From assembly GCA_004553485.1 (NCBI GenBank), contig SFLG01000043.1:1-27133 (forward strand): a DNA stretch of 27,133 bases, in the 5' to 3' direction. This document shows, in pieces, positions 5,042 through 12,718 of the stretch (its first letter is position 1; each line of letters opens with the position of its first letter). Under the pieces are notes generated by a model that saw only the letters and a list, made by a program, of their open reading frames with translations, had not been told where the DNA came from and did not search any database. A program made the position numbers and the translations under genes. Origin of the DNA: Bacteroidales bacterium. Lineage in GTDB: Bacteria; Bacteroidota; Bacteroidia; Bacteroidales; Muribaculaceae.

Positions 5042-7486
5042 TCAGCGCACGATGTGCTTTGTCACGCCCTTGCCGTGGGTGCGCACCAGATAGAGGCCGG
5101 GCTGCAGGCCGGCGCTCCACGACTCGACGCTGCTGTTCCTTGCCACGCAGATGCCGGTGAGGGTATAGACGTCGCACAAGCCGTCGCAGTCGCCAGCGTC
5201 GGCGATGATGTCCTGCACGCCGCCGACGCTGCCGTAAACAGCTTTCAGGCCGTTCACGGTAAAGGCCACGGCGCCCGTTTTGGCACCGGGATAGAAGGAT
5301 ATTTTACTGAAAGTCAAAGGATATGACGCTACGTCGGCGGGGTCGCAGAACTCGCTAACGGGTATCTCGATACGGTTGGGGGCGTTGGCGGTGAGTGTAG
5401 GCGTAACTGTCACGCTGACAGCGCGTGTGGCGTTGGCGGGCATAACATCGACGGCAACTTTGGTGATGGTAGCGTCCTTGGGATTGATGTCAACGAGGAT
5501 TTTGTCGGGATGGCTCCACAGGCGAATGTCCTTGCTGAGCGTCAGCTTTGGCGAGCGGACGGAGGTAACATTGAACCCGAGGTCGAAGCTGCCGTTGGCG
5601 CCGGGAGTGGCGGTGACAGAGTTCTTGTCGATGCTCGTCTGAGAGACCTTCCAGGTGGCGAAGTCGAAGTCGCCGCTCTCGATGGGCTGTTCGGGAGCCT
5701 TGGGTACCTCGACGGTGACGTTGACAGATACCTCGGCGTCGCCCACCCTACCGGTGACCGTCGTTGTGCCGTCGGCCACGGGCGTGACGATGCCGTCGGC
5801 CGAAATTGTCGCCACGGCGTCATCGGCGCTTGTCCAGTTGAAAGCCTGCGGCGCCACCTTCATCATCGCTCCGGCCACCTCGGCCTGTAGCTCGACGGGC
5901 CACTGCGTCTTGTCGTCGAGCAGCACCGACTGTATGCGCGGCACCACCACGCCGGCGGCGTCCACCGTCACCGGCATCGTGGCCGACATTTCGCCCAGCC
6001 TGACCGTCAGGGCGTGCGTGCCTCCGCCGTCGGCAAGGAGGGCCGTGCCATCGTCGCTGACCGTGCCGAGGGCCGAGGGAGCCTCGAGGACAAAACCCTT
6101 GACGTCCTTGTCGACCAGCTGGCCGTATTTGTTGTAACCGAAAATCACCGGCTCGAACGTACCGTAGCGCGGCAGCGTCAGGGCATGGTTGGCAAAACGT
6201 ATCGAGGCGACGGTATTGTCCTTGGGGGCATCCATCACGAAGAAAAAGCCGTTGCCGACAGCACGTTCGGCGCCGTCGCGCAGCTTGTTTACAATTCCGT
6301 GCGAGTGGCTCCACATGGCCGTCGAGCCGCCTCCGTCAAGGTCGAGGGCGTCCCAGCATCCGAGGTTGCGCATAAGGTCGGCGGCCTCGTAGTATGTCAC
6401 GCCCGACGAGCCCGTTCCGCCACCCTGGTCGACGGTGCAGATTATCAGGCGCTTGCGATCCTGGCTGTAGCCCACCAGCGAACGGCCGTACTGTGCCGAC
6501 GGCGTGTTGATCCAGCGTATCGCCGAAGTGGTGGTAACATTCTCTTTGAGGATGCGCACGTCGCCGCCGAGAATTTCGCGTATGTCGGGGGTGATGCTGC
6601 CGAAGACCGGCAGCGTGCACACCAGCTTCAGCTTCACCACGTCGCCCACCTTGAGGTTATTGAGGAAATCGAGCTTTGCGGCCGAGGCCGTGTACGACGG
6701 ACCCATGCTTATCACCAGACCGTCGGCGGGGATGCGCGAGTTGCCGCCCTGGCGCCAGTCGCTGTCGACGACAAACTCCACCGCCTTGTTGATGGCCCAC
6801 GAGGCGCCATCAGCAAGGCGAAGCACCAGCTCGCGCCCCGTGGCATCGGTCTTGGTGTAGCCGCCCATGTACGAGTTGTACAGCATCAGCTCGTTTGCGC
6901 GGCGCGGGTAGTTGATGGCCTTTGCGTCGATGACGATGTCGCCCGAGTTGTTGAGCACACGGTATTTCAGGGCCGTCTCATCGATGTACATATTGCCGTT
7001 GTTGCACAGTATCAGGGCGTTCTCGCGCGATGTGACGTCAATCATGTCCGGCGCCACAATCTTACTGCCGGTGGCGCACGACATGTTCGGGTAGCCGAGG
7101 ATGGCGTTGCCGAACTCATGCTGCGAGGCAAAGGCCGAGGTGATGAAGAAGTCACCGTTGATGCCGGCGAGGTACTGGCGTGTGTCGGTCGTCTTGCGCT
7201 TGGCAATCGAGGAGATGGCCTCGCCCGTGTTGCACGAGTCGCGGCCGACGTCCACCTTGGCGAAAGCGCGCCCGGCGCTCTCGTCCATATCCAGCGTGAT
7301 GGCGTATGCCCTGATTGTGCGCGTGCCGTTTTTGTAGACCAGCGACGTCTGCGTGACGCCCGGACCTATATAATAATGTGCGAGAGTGTCGACCTTAAAG
7401 TCGACGCCCTGTAGCGGCATCGTTGCCGAAGCCTGCATTGCCAGCGTTGCCGTCAGTGCGGTCGCTGCTGTAATGAAGCGGTTCAT
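5042..7486 (-). CDS. Secreted phosphodiester glycosidase-like protein with Ig-like and T9SS sorting-like domains
   Basis: The 814-residue protein starts with a signal peptide (1-22, cleavage near ASA). Residues about 100-415 resemble the NAGPA/phosphodiester glycosidase family: GINGDFF at 108-114, a GGDVRIL motif at 308-314, LDGGGSTAMW at 383-392 and ERAVGNGFFF at 407-416. Members uncover or cleave sugar phosphodiesters. Residues about 520-605 look like a bacterial Ig-like (BIG2) domain (WTSADDAVATISADGIVTPV). The last 50 residues (VYTLTG, then GLQPGLYLVRT near the end) look like a type IX secretion C-terminal sorting domain, so it is probably exported to the cell surface. The substrate cannot be read from the sequence. 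Single gene between the stems at 7602-7633 and 4961-4998. Confidence 0.85.
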   Translation of the reverse strand: MNRFITAATALTATLAMQASATMPLQGVDFKVDTLAHYYIGPGVTQTSLVYKNGTRTIRAYAITLDMDESAGRAFAKVDVGRDSCNTGEAISSIAKRKTTDTRQYLAGINGDFFITSAFASQHEFGNAILGYPNMSCATGSKIVAPDMIDVTSRENALILCNNGNMYIDETALKYRVLNNSGDIVIDAKAINYPRRANELMLYNSYMGGYTKTDATGRELVLRLADGASWAINKAVEFVVDSDWRQGGNSRIPADGLVISMGPSYTASAAKLDFLNNLKVGDVVKLKLVCTLPVFGSITPDIREILGGDVRILKENVTTTSAIRWINTPSAQYGRSLVGYSQDRKRLIICTVDQGGGTGSSGVTYYEAADLMRNLGCWDALDLDGGGSTAMWSHSHGIVNKLRDGAERAVGNGFFFVMDAPKDNTVASIRFANHALTLPRYGTFEPVIFGYNKYGQLVDKDVKGFVLEAPSALGTVSDDGTALLADGGGTHALTVRLGEMSATMPVTVDAAGVVVPRIQSVLLDDKTQWPVELQAEVAGAMMKVAPQAFNWTSADDAVATISADGIVTPVADGTTTVTGRVGDAEVSVNVTVEVPKAPEQPIESGDFDFATWKVSQTSIDKNSVTATPGANGSFDLGFNVTSVRSPKLTLSKDIRLWSHPDKILVDINPKDATITKVAVDVMPANATRAVSVTVTPTLTANAPNRIEIPVSEFCDPADVASYPLTFSKISFYPGAKTGAVAFTVNGLKAVYGSVGGVQDIIADAGDCDGLCDVYTLTGICVARNSSVESWSAGLQPGLYLVRTHGKGVTKHIVR

Positions 7487-7569
7487 ATTTAAGGTTTTTC
7501 AGAAGTTTTCAGGTATTGCATTGCCTGTCCCGCGGGCGGCGCCGGGCCGAGTCCGCCGTTTTGGACACA

Positions 7570-7601
7570 GAAAGGTAGCAAAATTTGCCCAAATATGCAA
7601 A
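7570..7601 (-). promoter_or_regulatory. Promoter candidate for the glycosidase-like gene
   Basis: On the minus strand TTTG (7598-7601) and TACCTTTC (7570-7577) are 20 bp apart. The -7 box differs from TAnnTTTG at its last base. It touches the terminator stem of the upstream LRR gene. The leader to the ATG at 7486 would be about 75 bases. Confidence 0.5.
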
Positions 7602-7633
7602 ACCCCGACCCGATTTGCAGGTCGGGCCGGGGT
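7602..7633 (-). terminator. Terminator candidate of the LRR gene
   Basis: ACCCCGACCCGA (7602-7613) and TCGGGCCGGGGT (7622-7633) form a 12-bp stem with one mismatch. On the minus strand a TTTTG and other T-rich sequence follows. It lies 49 bp past the stop of the LRR gene. Confidence 0.6.
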
Positions 7634-7681
7634 GAGAGGGGTTATGTGCTGCCCGCGAACGGGCCGGTTATGCTGAAATCA

Positions 7682-8740
7682 TCAGAAGTTCCACTGGCAG
7701 GCAATCATCGTCAGGTTGGGGCAGGCGATTGTGCGCAGGTCGATAATCTGGTTGAAGCGGCAGTTGATGTAGGTAAGAGCCTGGTCGAACGAGACATCGA
7801 GGGTGGTCAGCTCGTTGTTGTTGCAGAGCAGACGCTGCAGGAAGGTCTGGTTGGAGAGGTTGAGGGTGGTCAGGTCGTTGTACGAGCAGTCGACAAAGGC
7901 CAAACGGGGGCACTCGCTGACCGAGAGCTCGGTGAGGTCGTTGTACGAGCAAACCAGGTCGAGCAGGGCGTTGCAGTTGCGGATGCCCAGGGTCTTCATG
8001 TTGTTGTCGGTGCAGACGAAGGTCGACAGCGAGGGCAGACCCGAGACAATCATGTTGCTGATGCGGTTGCCGTCAAGGTTGATATTGGCGAGGTTCTCCA
8101 CACCTACCATGTTGAGGCCGGTGAGCTTGTTGTAGCCGGCATAGAGGTTCTTGAGAGCGGTGCAGTAGTCGATGGTCAGGCTCTCGAGCTGGTTGCCCTG
8201 GCAGTTGAGGGTCTCGAGGGTAGCCGAGCCGGAGAGGTTGAGGCTGACGAAGTGGTTGTTTGAAACATTGAGTTTCTTGAGCACGGGCACCTTGGTGATG
8301 TCAATTTCAGTAAGGCGGTTGTTGTTCACCGAGATGTCGGTGAGCTGCGGGCAGTTCTCTACGGCGAACTGTGTGAGGACGTTGCGCGAGACGTTGACGG
8401 TGGTGAGAGCGGCATCGTTGGAGATGACAAACGAGTTGATGGCATTGCGCGATACGTCTACCGAACGGAGGGCTTTGAAGCCTGAGAGGTTGAGGTTGCC
8501 GGCGAGCTTTTTGTCACGCCATTTGATCTCTACGATGCTGCCGTTCTCTACGGTAACACCTTCCCAGGTTGAGGGATCATTTGCATTGGTAATTCTGAGT
8601 GCCTCAGCGTTTGTGGCGGCCTCCTTTGCGGGCTGCGACAGGAAAGTCTGAAGCTGACGAACCTCATTCTTGTTTACCTTTTGTGCGAAAGCAATCGTGC
8701 TGCTAAGCGCAAGGGCCATTAATAATACGACCTTTTTCAT
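7682..8740 (-). CDS. Secreted leucine-rich-repeat protein
   Basis: The 352-residue protein has a signal peptide (MKKVVLLMALALSSTIAFAQ), a short N-terminal region (about 20-65), and then about twelve leucine-rich repeats to the C terminus. Repeats are near 21 residues and often read L-x-x-L-x-x-x-x-N-x-L, with CSYNDLT appearing twice. Such proteins form curved binding surfaces; the ligand is not predictable. I see no sorting domain at the C terminus and no lipobox, so its final place (periplasm or outside) is open. The 284-bp gap to dnaB upstream has no other gene and no clean promoter that I could identify. Confidence 0.85.
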   Translation of the reverse strand: MKKVVLLMALALSSTIAFAQKVNKNEVRQLQTFLSQPAKEAATNAEALRITNANDPSTWEGVTVENGSIVEIKWRDKKLAGNLNLSGFKALRSVDVSRNAINSFVISNDAALTTVNVSRNVLTQFAVENCPQLTDISVNNNRLTEIDITKVPVLKKLNVSNNHFVSLNLSGSATLETLNCQGNQLESLTIDYCTALKNLYAGYNKLTGLNMVGVENLANINLDGNRISNMIVSGLPSLSTFVCTDNNMKTLGIRNCNALLDLVCSYNDLTELSVSECPRLAFVDCSYNDLTTLNLSNQTFLQRLLCNNNELTTLDVSFDQALTYINCRFNQIIDLRTIACPNLTMIACQWNF

Positions 8741-8920
8741 AATGAGAGTTTTAAGAGAGAGTTGTTTGTTATGTGTGTTTTTAGTCTAATGTGATGGGGA
8801 GGAGCCGAACCCGATATGCAAGCGCCGACACCTGAGCCTTCGATTATCAAACAACAGTAATATGCTAAAGGTTTGCACTCGTTTAAAAAAATAACTTTTG
8901 CAAATAACATAACGGGCCGA

Positions 8921-8944
8921 CACAATATAAACCACAATATAAAC
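8921..8944. repeat. Perfect 12-bp tandem repeat
   Basis: CACAATATAAAC is present twice without spacing (8921-8932, 8933-8944). It directly abuts the dnaB terminator stem, on the side where that transcript would run on. On the minus strand it supplies two TTTATATTG stretches. Confidence 0.75.
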
Positions 8945-8980
8945 ACAGTGTGCCGCGGCGGGGAGGCCACGACACACTGT
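8945..8980 (-). terminator. dnaB terminator candidate
   Basis: ACAGTGTGCCGCGGC (8945-8959) and GCCACGACACACTGT (8966-8980) pair over 15 positions on the minus-strand RNA, two of them as G-U. A moderately T-rich stretch (GTTTATATTG) follows. It lies 44 bp past the dnaB stop. Confidence 0.6.
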
Positions 8981-9024
8981 AACGTATTATTGTGCGGTAA
9001 TATATTTCCCGACGTCGGGAGCCG

Positions 9025-10590
9025 TCAGAAGGGCGCCGGCTGGTCGTCGGAGGAGAGGCTGACGCCGCCCTCGAAGGGGTTGTTGCCCGTCTGCACCGAG
9101 GGCGCTGCGGCGGCGCCGAGGACCGAGCTCGACGACGAGCCCATGGCGCCCGACTCGAGGCCGTCGGTTGGGTTGGCGCTCCAGTTCTCGAAGCGGGCGA
9201 ACTGGTGGCGGAAGCGCATCTTGACGTCGCCGACCGAGCCGCTGCGGTGCTTGGCGATGATAAACTCGGCCAGGCCGCGTATGTCGTTGCCGTTGGCATC
9301 GACATCCGACTTGATGTAGTATTCGGGACGGTGGATAAAGCAAACGATGTCGGCGTCCTGCTCTATGGCGCCCGACTCGCGCAGATCGCTCAGCTGCGGC
9401 CGCTTGCCGTCGGTGCGCGACTCCACGCTGCGGTTGAGCTGCGACAGGGCGACGATGGGAATCTGCAGCTCTTTGGCCAGCTGCTTGAGCGAGCGCGAGA
9501 TCATCGACACCTCCTGCTCGCGCGAGCCAAACTTCATGCCCGACGCGTTCATAAGCTGCAGATAGTCGATGATAATCATCTCTATGCCGTGCTCGCGCAC
9601 CAGGCGGCGCGCCTTTGTACGCAGCTCGAAAATCGACAGCGAGGCGGTGTCGTCGACGTACAGCTGCGCTCCCTGCAGGCGCTTGATGCGTGCGCCAAGC
9701 TGGTCCCACTCCCTCGCCGACAGCTGGCCGCTTTTGATTTTTTCGCCTGGAATCTCGCACACATTACTTATAAGACGGTTGACAAGCTGCACGTTCGACA
9801 TCTCCAGCGAGAAAATCGCCACGGGGGTATTGTTGTCGACGGCCATGTTCTTTGCCATCGACAGCACGAAGGCCGTCTTGCCCATTGCCGGGCGAGCGGC
9901 GACGATGATGAGGTCGCTGCGCTGCCAGCCGGAGGTGATTTTGTCGAGCTCGGAGTAGCCCGACGAAATTCCGGACAGGCCCGAGTCGCGGTTGGCGGCC
10001 GTCTCGATCTGTTTGACGGCCTGCGCCAGCACGGGGTCGATCTGCGTGACGTCGCGCTTGACGTTGTTCTGCGAGATATTGAACAGTCCGCCCTCGGCCT
10101 CCTGCAGCAGGTCGTCGACGTCGTTCGACTCGTCAAAAGCCTTGCTCTCGATGTCGGTGGCAAAGGCTATGAGCTCGCGTGCCAGGTACTTCTGGGCGAT
10201 GATGCGGGCGTGGAACTCGACGTGGGCGGCCGAGCTGACGCGCGAGGTGAGCTCGGTGATGTACACCGCGCCGCCCACCTCCTCGAGCGTGCCGTTGATA
10301 CGCAGCTGCTCGGTGACGGTGAGCATGTCGATGGGCTTCATTGCCGCGCCCAGGCCCACGATGGCCTCGTAGATGAGGCGGTGACGGGGCTCGTAGAAGC
10401 TGTCGGGTTTGAGTATCTCGCACACGGCAACGTAGGCGTCGCGCTCGAGCATCAGCGCGCCCAGGACGGCCTCCTCCAGGTCGGTGTCGCGGGGGGCGAT
10501 GCGGCCCGCCGTCTCGAGTATGCGCTCGCTGTCGGTGCGGGGACGCTTGTTCTTGTTATACTGTCTTTTGTCGTTATCGGTGATTGGCAT
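9025..10590 (-). CDS. dnaB: Replicative DNA helicase DnaB
   Basis: DnaB is the hexameric helicase that unwinds DNA at the replication fork. The 521-residue product has the N-terminal primase-interacting domain (about 33-135; DLEEAVLGALMLE) and a RecA-like motor. The motor shows Walker A ARPAMGKTA at 232-240, SLEMS at 261-265, Walker B MIIIDYLQL at 338-346, SQLNRSVESR at 383-392 and DLRESGAIEQDAD at 402-414. A low-complexity Ser/Ala/Gly tail (about 470-521) ends in a short acidic stretch and PAPF. No intein is present. The start at 10590 lies 28 bp from a TAACTTTG box. Confidence 0.97.
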   Translation of the reverse strand: MPITDNDKRQYNKNKRPRTDSERILETAGRIAPRDTDLEEAVLGALMLERDAYVAVCEILKPDSFYEPRHRLIYEAIVGLGAAMKPIDMLTVTEQLRINGTLEEVGGAVYITELTSRVSSAAHVEFHARIIAQKYLARELIAFATDIESKAFDESNDVDDLLQEAEGGLFNISQNNVKRDVTQIDPVLAQAVKQIETAANRDSGLSGISSGYSELDKITSGWQRSDLIIVAARPAMGKTAFVLSMAKNMAVDNNTPVAIFSLEMSNVQLVNRLISNVCEIPGEKIKSGQLSAREWDQLGARIKRLQGAQLYVDDTASLSIFELRTKARRLVREHGIEMIIIDYLQLMNASGMKFGSREQEVSMISRSLKQLAKELQIPIVALSQLNRSVESRTDGKRPQLSDLRESGAIEQDADIVCFIHRPEYYIKSDVDANGNDIRGLAEFIIAKHRSGSVGDVKMRFRHQFARFENWSANPTDGLESGAMGSSSSSVLGAAAAPSVQTGNNPFEGGVSLSSDDQPAPF

Positions 10591-10618
10591 TTGTAGCGTA
10601 TTATCGTTTTTTGCTCTG

Positions 10619-10651
10619 CAAAGTTAGCGCATAAAGCGCTGTCTTCCCAAT
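10619..10651 (-). promoter_or_regulatory. dnaB promoter
   Basis: On the minus strand TAACTTTG (10619-10626) matches TAnnTTTG exactly. The -33 position carries only ATTG (10648-10651), 21 bp upstream. The spacing fits, the -33 element is weak. Confidence 0.6.
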
Positions 10652-10665
10652 GTTTTCGCGGCAAA

Positions 10666-10688
10666 TTATCAACGGCCGCTGTTGATAA
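10666..10688. promoter_or_regulatory. Two inverted DnaA-box-like 9-mers upstream of dnaB
   Basis: TTATCAACG (10666-10674, plus) and TTATCAACA (10680-10688, minus) face each other. The second differs from the DnaA box TTATCCACA at one base. They lie directly upstream of the dnaB -33 element. They also form an 8-bp inverted repeat, so a simple hairpin is the alternative reading. Confidence 0.4.
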
Positions 10689-10753
10689 CTTCGTTAATAT
10701 ACGATAAAAACTGCATAACGGCACTAAAATTTGCGGAAAAGAGGTGTTGAAGT

Positions 10754-10785
10754 ATTGCAACTGCAAAATTTTTATGTTAATTTTG
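10754..10785 (+). promoter_or_regulatory. rprX promoter with a palindrome in its spacer
   Basis: TAATTTTG (10778-10785) is an exact -7 match, and ATTG (10754-10757) lies 20 bp upstream as a weak -33. The palindrome TTGCA-AC-TGCAA (10755-10766) overlaps the -33 site and could be an operator. Confidence 0.6.
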
Positions 10786-10841
10786 CATTTGAATGTTAAA
10801 ATTCGGGGCGTAACAACCCATAGCGTCGGTTTAGCAAACAA

Positions 10842-10860
10842 TAACGAATGTTTATCGTTA
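10842..10860. repeat. Inverted repeat in the rprX leader
   Basis: TAACGA (10842-10847) and TCGTTA (10855-10860) flank a 7-bp AT-rich spacer. It lies about 50 bp past the predicted transcription start. A regulator site or a weak hairpin are both possible. Confidence 0.35.
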
Positions 10861-10967
10861 ACATAATATAGGTTAATTATCGGTTCAGGGCAAGCACTGT
10901 GCTACCGGCTCGCCGAGTCACAAAGCGCGCTGCAGCAGCTACCTGATCGATTTGGTTTATTATCATA

Positions 10968-12506
10968 ATGAAGAAACAGACAATCTGGATACTCACGGTA
11001 CTGATGGCAGTGACCTTTATGGGACTGCTGTCCATGCAGATATTCTATATGCGCAGCATGGTGCAGATGCGATACGACCAGTTTGCGCAGGCCGTACGGC
11101 AGAGCCTGCTGGCGACGTCGGTAAGGCTGTCGCACGACGAGACGCAGCGCTTCCTCAAGGAAGACCTTGACAACGTCGAGTCGAAGACCATCTACGGCCA
11201 ATACATCGGCGAGCCCGCTCCGCGCCTGGGCGGGGTGCGCTATTCGTTTACCACCTCGTCGGGCCTCGAGGCCGACCTCACCATCAAGGGACAACCCGCC
11301 GAGATTTCGAACCTGCAGACCTCCTCGCCCCTGCTGGGACTGAACCGCAACAACGGCGCCATGTCGCGCCGCATGAGCGAGCAGTTCATGCAGCAGAAAA
11401 ACATCCTCGACGACATCATCGTCGACATCATGTACCAGGCCAGCAACCGGCCTATCGCCGAACGCGCCGACTCGGCCACCGTGGTGAAGTACCTGCGGCA
11501 GGAGCTCGACACGCTCGGCCTCAACGTGCCGTTCGAGTTTGCCGTGGTGAACAACGACGGCACGCCGGTATACAGCTCGCAGGGCTACATGGCCGGCGCC
11601 GACGACAGCGAGAGCACATTCGTGCAGGTGCTGTTCCCACATGACGGTCCCGCGCGCTCGCACTATCTGAGGGTATTCTTCCCCACCCGCAAAGACTTTA
11701 TCTTCTCTACCCTGCCGTTCATAATTCCCTCGTTCGCCTTCACCCTTATCCTGCTCGTGGTGTTTGTCTTCACCATCATCACGGCCTTCAGGCAAAAGAA
11801 GCTGACCGAGATGAAGAACGACTTCATCAACAACATGACGCACGAGTTCAAGACGCCCATATCGTCGATATCGCTGGCCTCGCAGATGCTCCAGGACCCC
11901 ACCGTCACCAAGTCGCCGGCGATGCTCAGCCGCGTGGCCTCGGTGATCAACTCGGAGACACGCCGTCTGCGCTTCCAGGTGGAGAAGGTGCTGCAGATGT
12001 CGATGTTCGAGGGCCGCAAGGCCACACTCAAGCTCACCGACGTCGACGCCAACTCGGCAATCTTCAACATCGTCAACACCTTCAAGCTCACCGTCGAGCG
12101 TTTCGGCGGCTCGATAGAGACACACCTCGACGCCATGAACGCCATCGTCGAGGTTGACGAGATGCACTTCACCAACGTGATTTTCAACCTGCTGGACAAT
12201 GCCGTCAAATACAGCCGCGAGGACGTGCCCCCGCACCTTGTCGTGACGTCGAAGGACCTTGAGGGCGACTGCCTGCAGATTACCATCGCCGACAACGGCA
12301 TCGGCATCAGCCGCGAGGACCAGAAGCGCATCTTCGACAAATTCTTCCGCGTCTCCACCGGCAACCGCCACGATGTCAAGGGCTTCGGCCTGGGTCTGGC
12401 TTACGTCAAGAAGATGATTACCGAGCTCGGCGGCGACATAACCGTCGAGAGCCACCTCAACCAAGGAACAAAATTTATAATAGTATTACCCCTGTCAAAA
12501 AGCTAA
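10968..12506 (+). CDS. rprX: Two-component sensor histidine kinase, RprX type
   Basis: This membrane kinase senses an unknown signal and phosphorylates the regulator encoded next to it. The 512 residues comprise TM1 (5-27), a periplasmic sensor region (about 28-245), TM2 (249-273), a dimerisation domain with the phospho-accepting H292 (NMTHEFKTPISS), and an ATPase domain. The latter has the N box FNLLDNAVKYS (406-416), G1 DNGIGIS (442-448), an F box (RIFDKFFRVS) and G2 GFGLGL (472-477). I see no HAMP domain. Length and architecture match RprX of Bacteroides. The partner rprY follows after 212 bp, unusually far for such a pair, with a possible promoter and small ORF between. Confidence 0.92.
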   Translation: MKKQTIWILTVLMAVTFMGLLSMQIFYMRSMVQMRYDQFAQAVRQSLLATSVRLSHDETQRFLKEDLDNVESKTIYGQYIGEPAPRLGGVRYSFTTSSGLEADLTIKGQPAEISNLQTSSPLLGLNRNNGAMSRRMSEQFMQQKNILDDIIVDIMYQASNRPIAERADSATVVKYLRQELDTLGLNVPFEFAVVNNDGTPVYSSQGYMAGADDSESTFVQVLFPHDGPARSHYLRVFFPTRKDFIFSTLPFIIPSFAFTLILLVVFVFTIITAFRQKKLTEMKNDFINNMTHEFKTPISSISLASQMLQDPTVTKSPAMLSRVASVINSETRRLRFQVEKVLQMSMFEGRKATLKLTDVDANSAIFNIVNTFKLTVERFGGSIETHLDAMNAIVEVDEMHFTNVIFNLLDNAVKYSREDVPPHLVVTSKDLEGDCLQITIADNGIGISREDQKRIFDKFFRVSTGNRHDVKGFGLGLAYVKKMITELGGDITVESHLNQGTKFIIVLPLSKS

Positions 12507-12520
12507 GTAGTTGTGCAAAA

Positions 12521-12551
12521 TTTGCTGACCACATAAAACGCCGTAATTTTC
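12521..12551 (+). promoter_or_regulatory. Internal promoter candidate before rprY
   Basis: TTTG (12521-12524) and TAATTTTC (12544-12551) are 19 bp apart; the -7 box misses only the last G. A small hairpin (GGCCG-TT-CGGCC, 12554-12565) follows at once. It would let rprY be expressed without rprX. Confidence 0.4.
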
Positions 12552-12588
12552 CAGGCCGTTCGGCCGTGGCGGGAAGGAGCTTATAATT

Positions 12589-12696
12589 ATGACAAGCGAC
12601 CGACCGACGATGCCAAAGAAGCCTGAAAGAACCGGTTTTAGCGCTCACGACAACAACTACTTCATCTATAGTTTAATTTCTAACAACAACTTATAA
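12589..12696 (+). CDS. Possible 35-residue small ORF between rprX and rprY
   Basis: An ATG at 12589 opens a 35-codon frame (MTSDRPTMPKKPERTGFSAH at the start) ending in TAA at 12694-12696. A purine-rich GAAGGAG lies about ten bases upstream, which is notable because Bacteroidota seldom use Shine-Dalgarno sites. The N-terminal half is basic and proline-containing, the C-terminal half Asn/Tyr-rich because of low-complexity DNA. I recognise no family. It may be a leader peptide or chance. Confidence 0.25.
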   Translation: MTSDRPTMPKKPERTGFSAHDNNYFIYSLISNNNL

Positions 12697-12718
12697 CTAC
12701 TAACAACTACTTAAGATT

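Larger units (their letters stand above)
10591..10967. other. Divergent intergenic region between dnaB and rprX
   Basis: No gene is evident in these 377 bp, which are AT-rich compared with the flanks. They hold the dnaB promoter (10619-10651), two facing DnaA-box-like 9-mers (10666-10688), the rprX promoter (10754-10785) and an inverted repeat in the rprX leader (10842-10860). The leader of rprX would be about 175 bases. Confidence 0.65.

Noticed and set aside
6014..7414. Long open frame opposite the glycosidase-like gene
   Set aside because: Mirror frame; signal peptide, domains and sorting tail are all on the minus strand.
8741..9024. Possible tRNA or structured RNA upstream of the LRR gene
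   Set aside because: A GGTTCGGCTCC stretch on the minus strand recalls a T-loop, but no acceptor or anticodon stem can be built around it.
9205..10596. Long open frame opposite dnaB
   Set aside because: Mirror frame of a firmly identified gene.
10902..12464. Long open frame opposite rprX
   Set aside because: Mirror frame; the histidine kinase motifs are complete on the plus strand.
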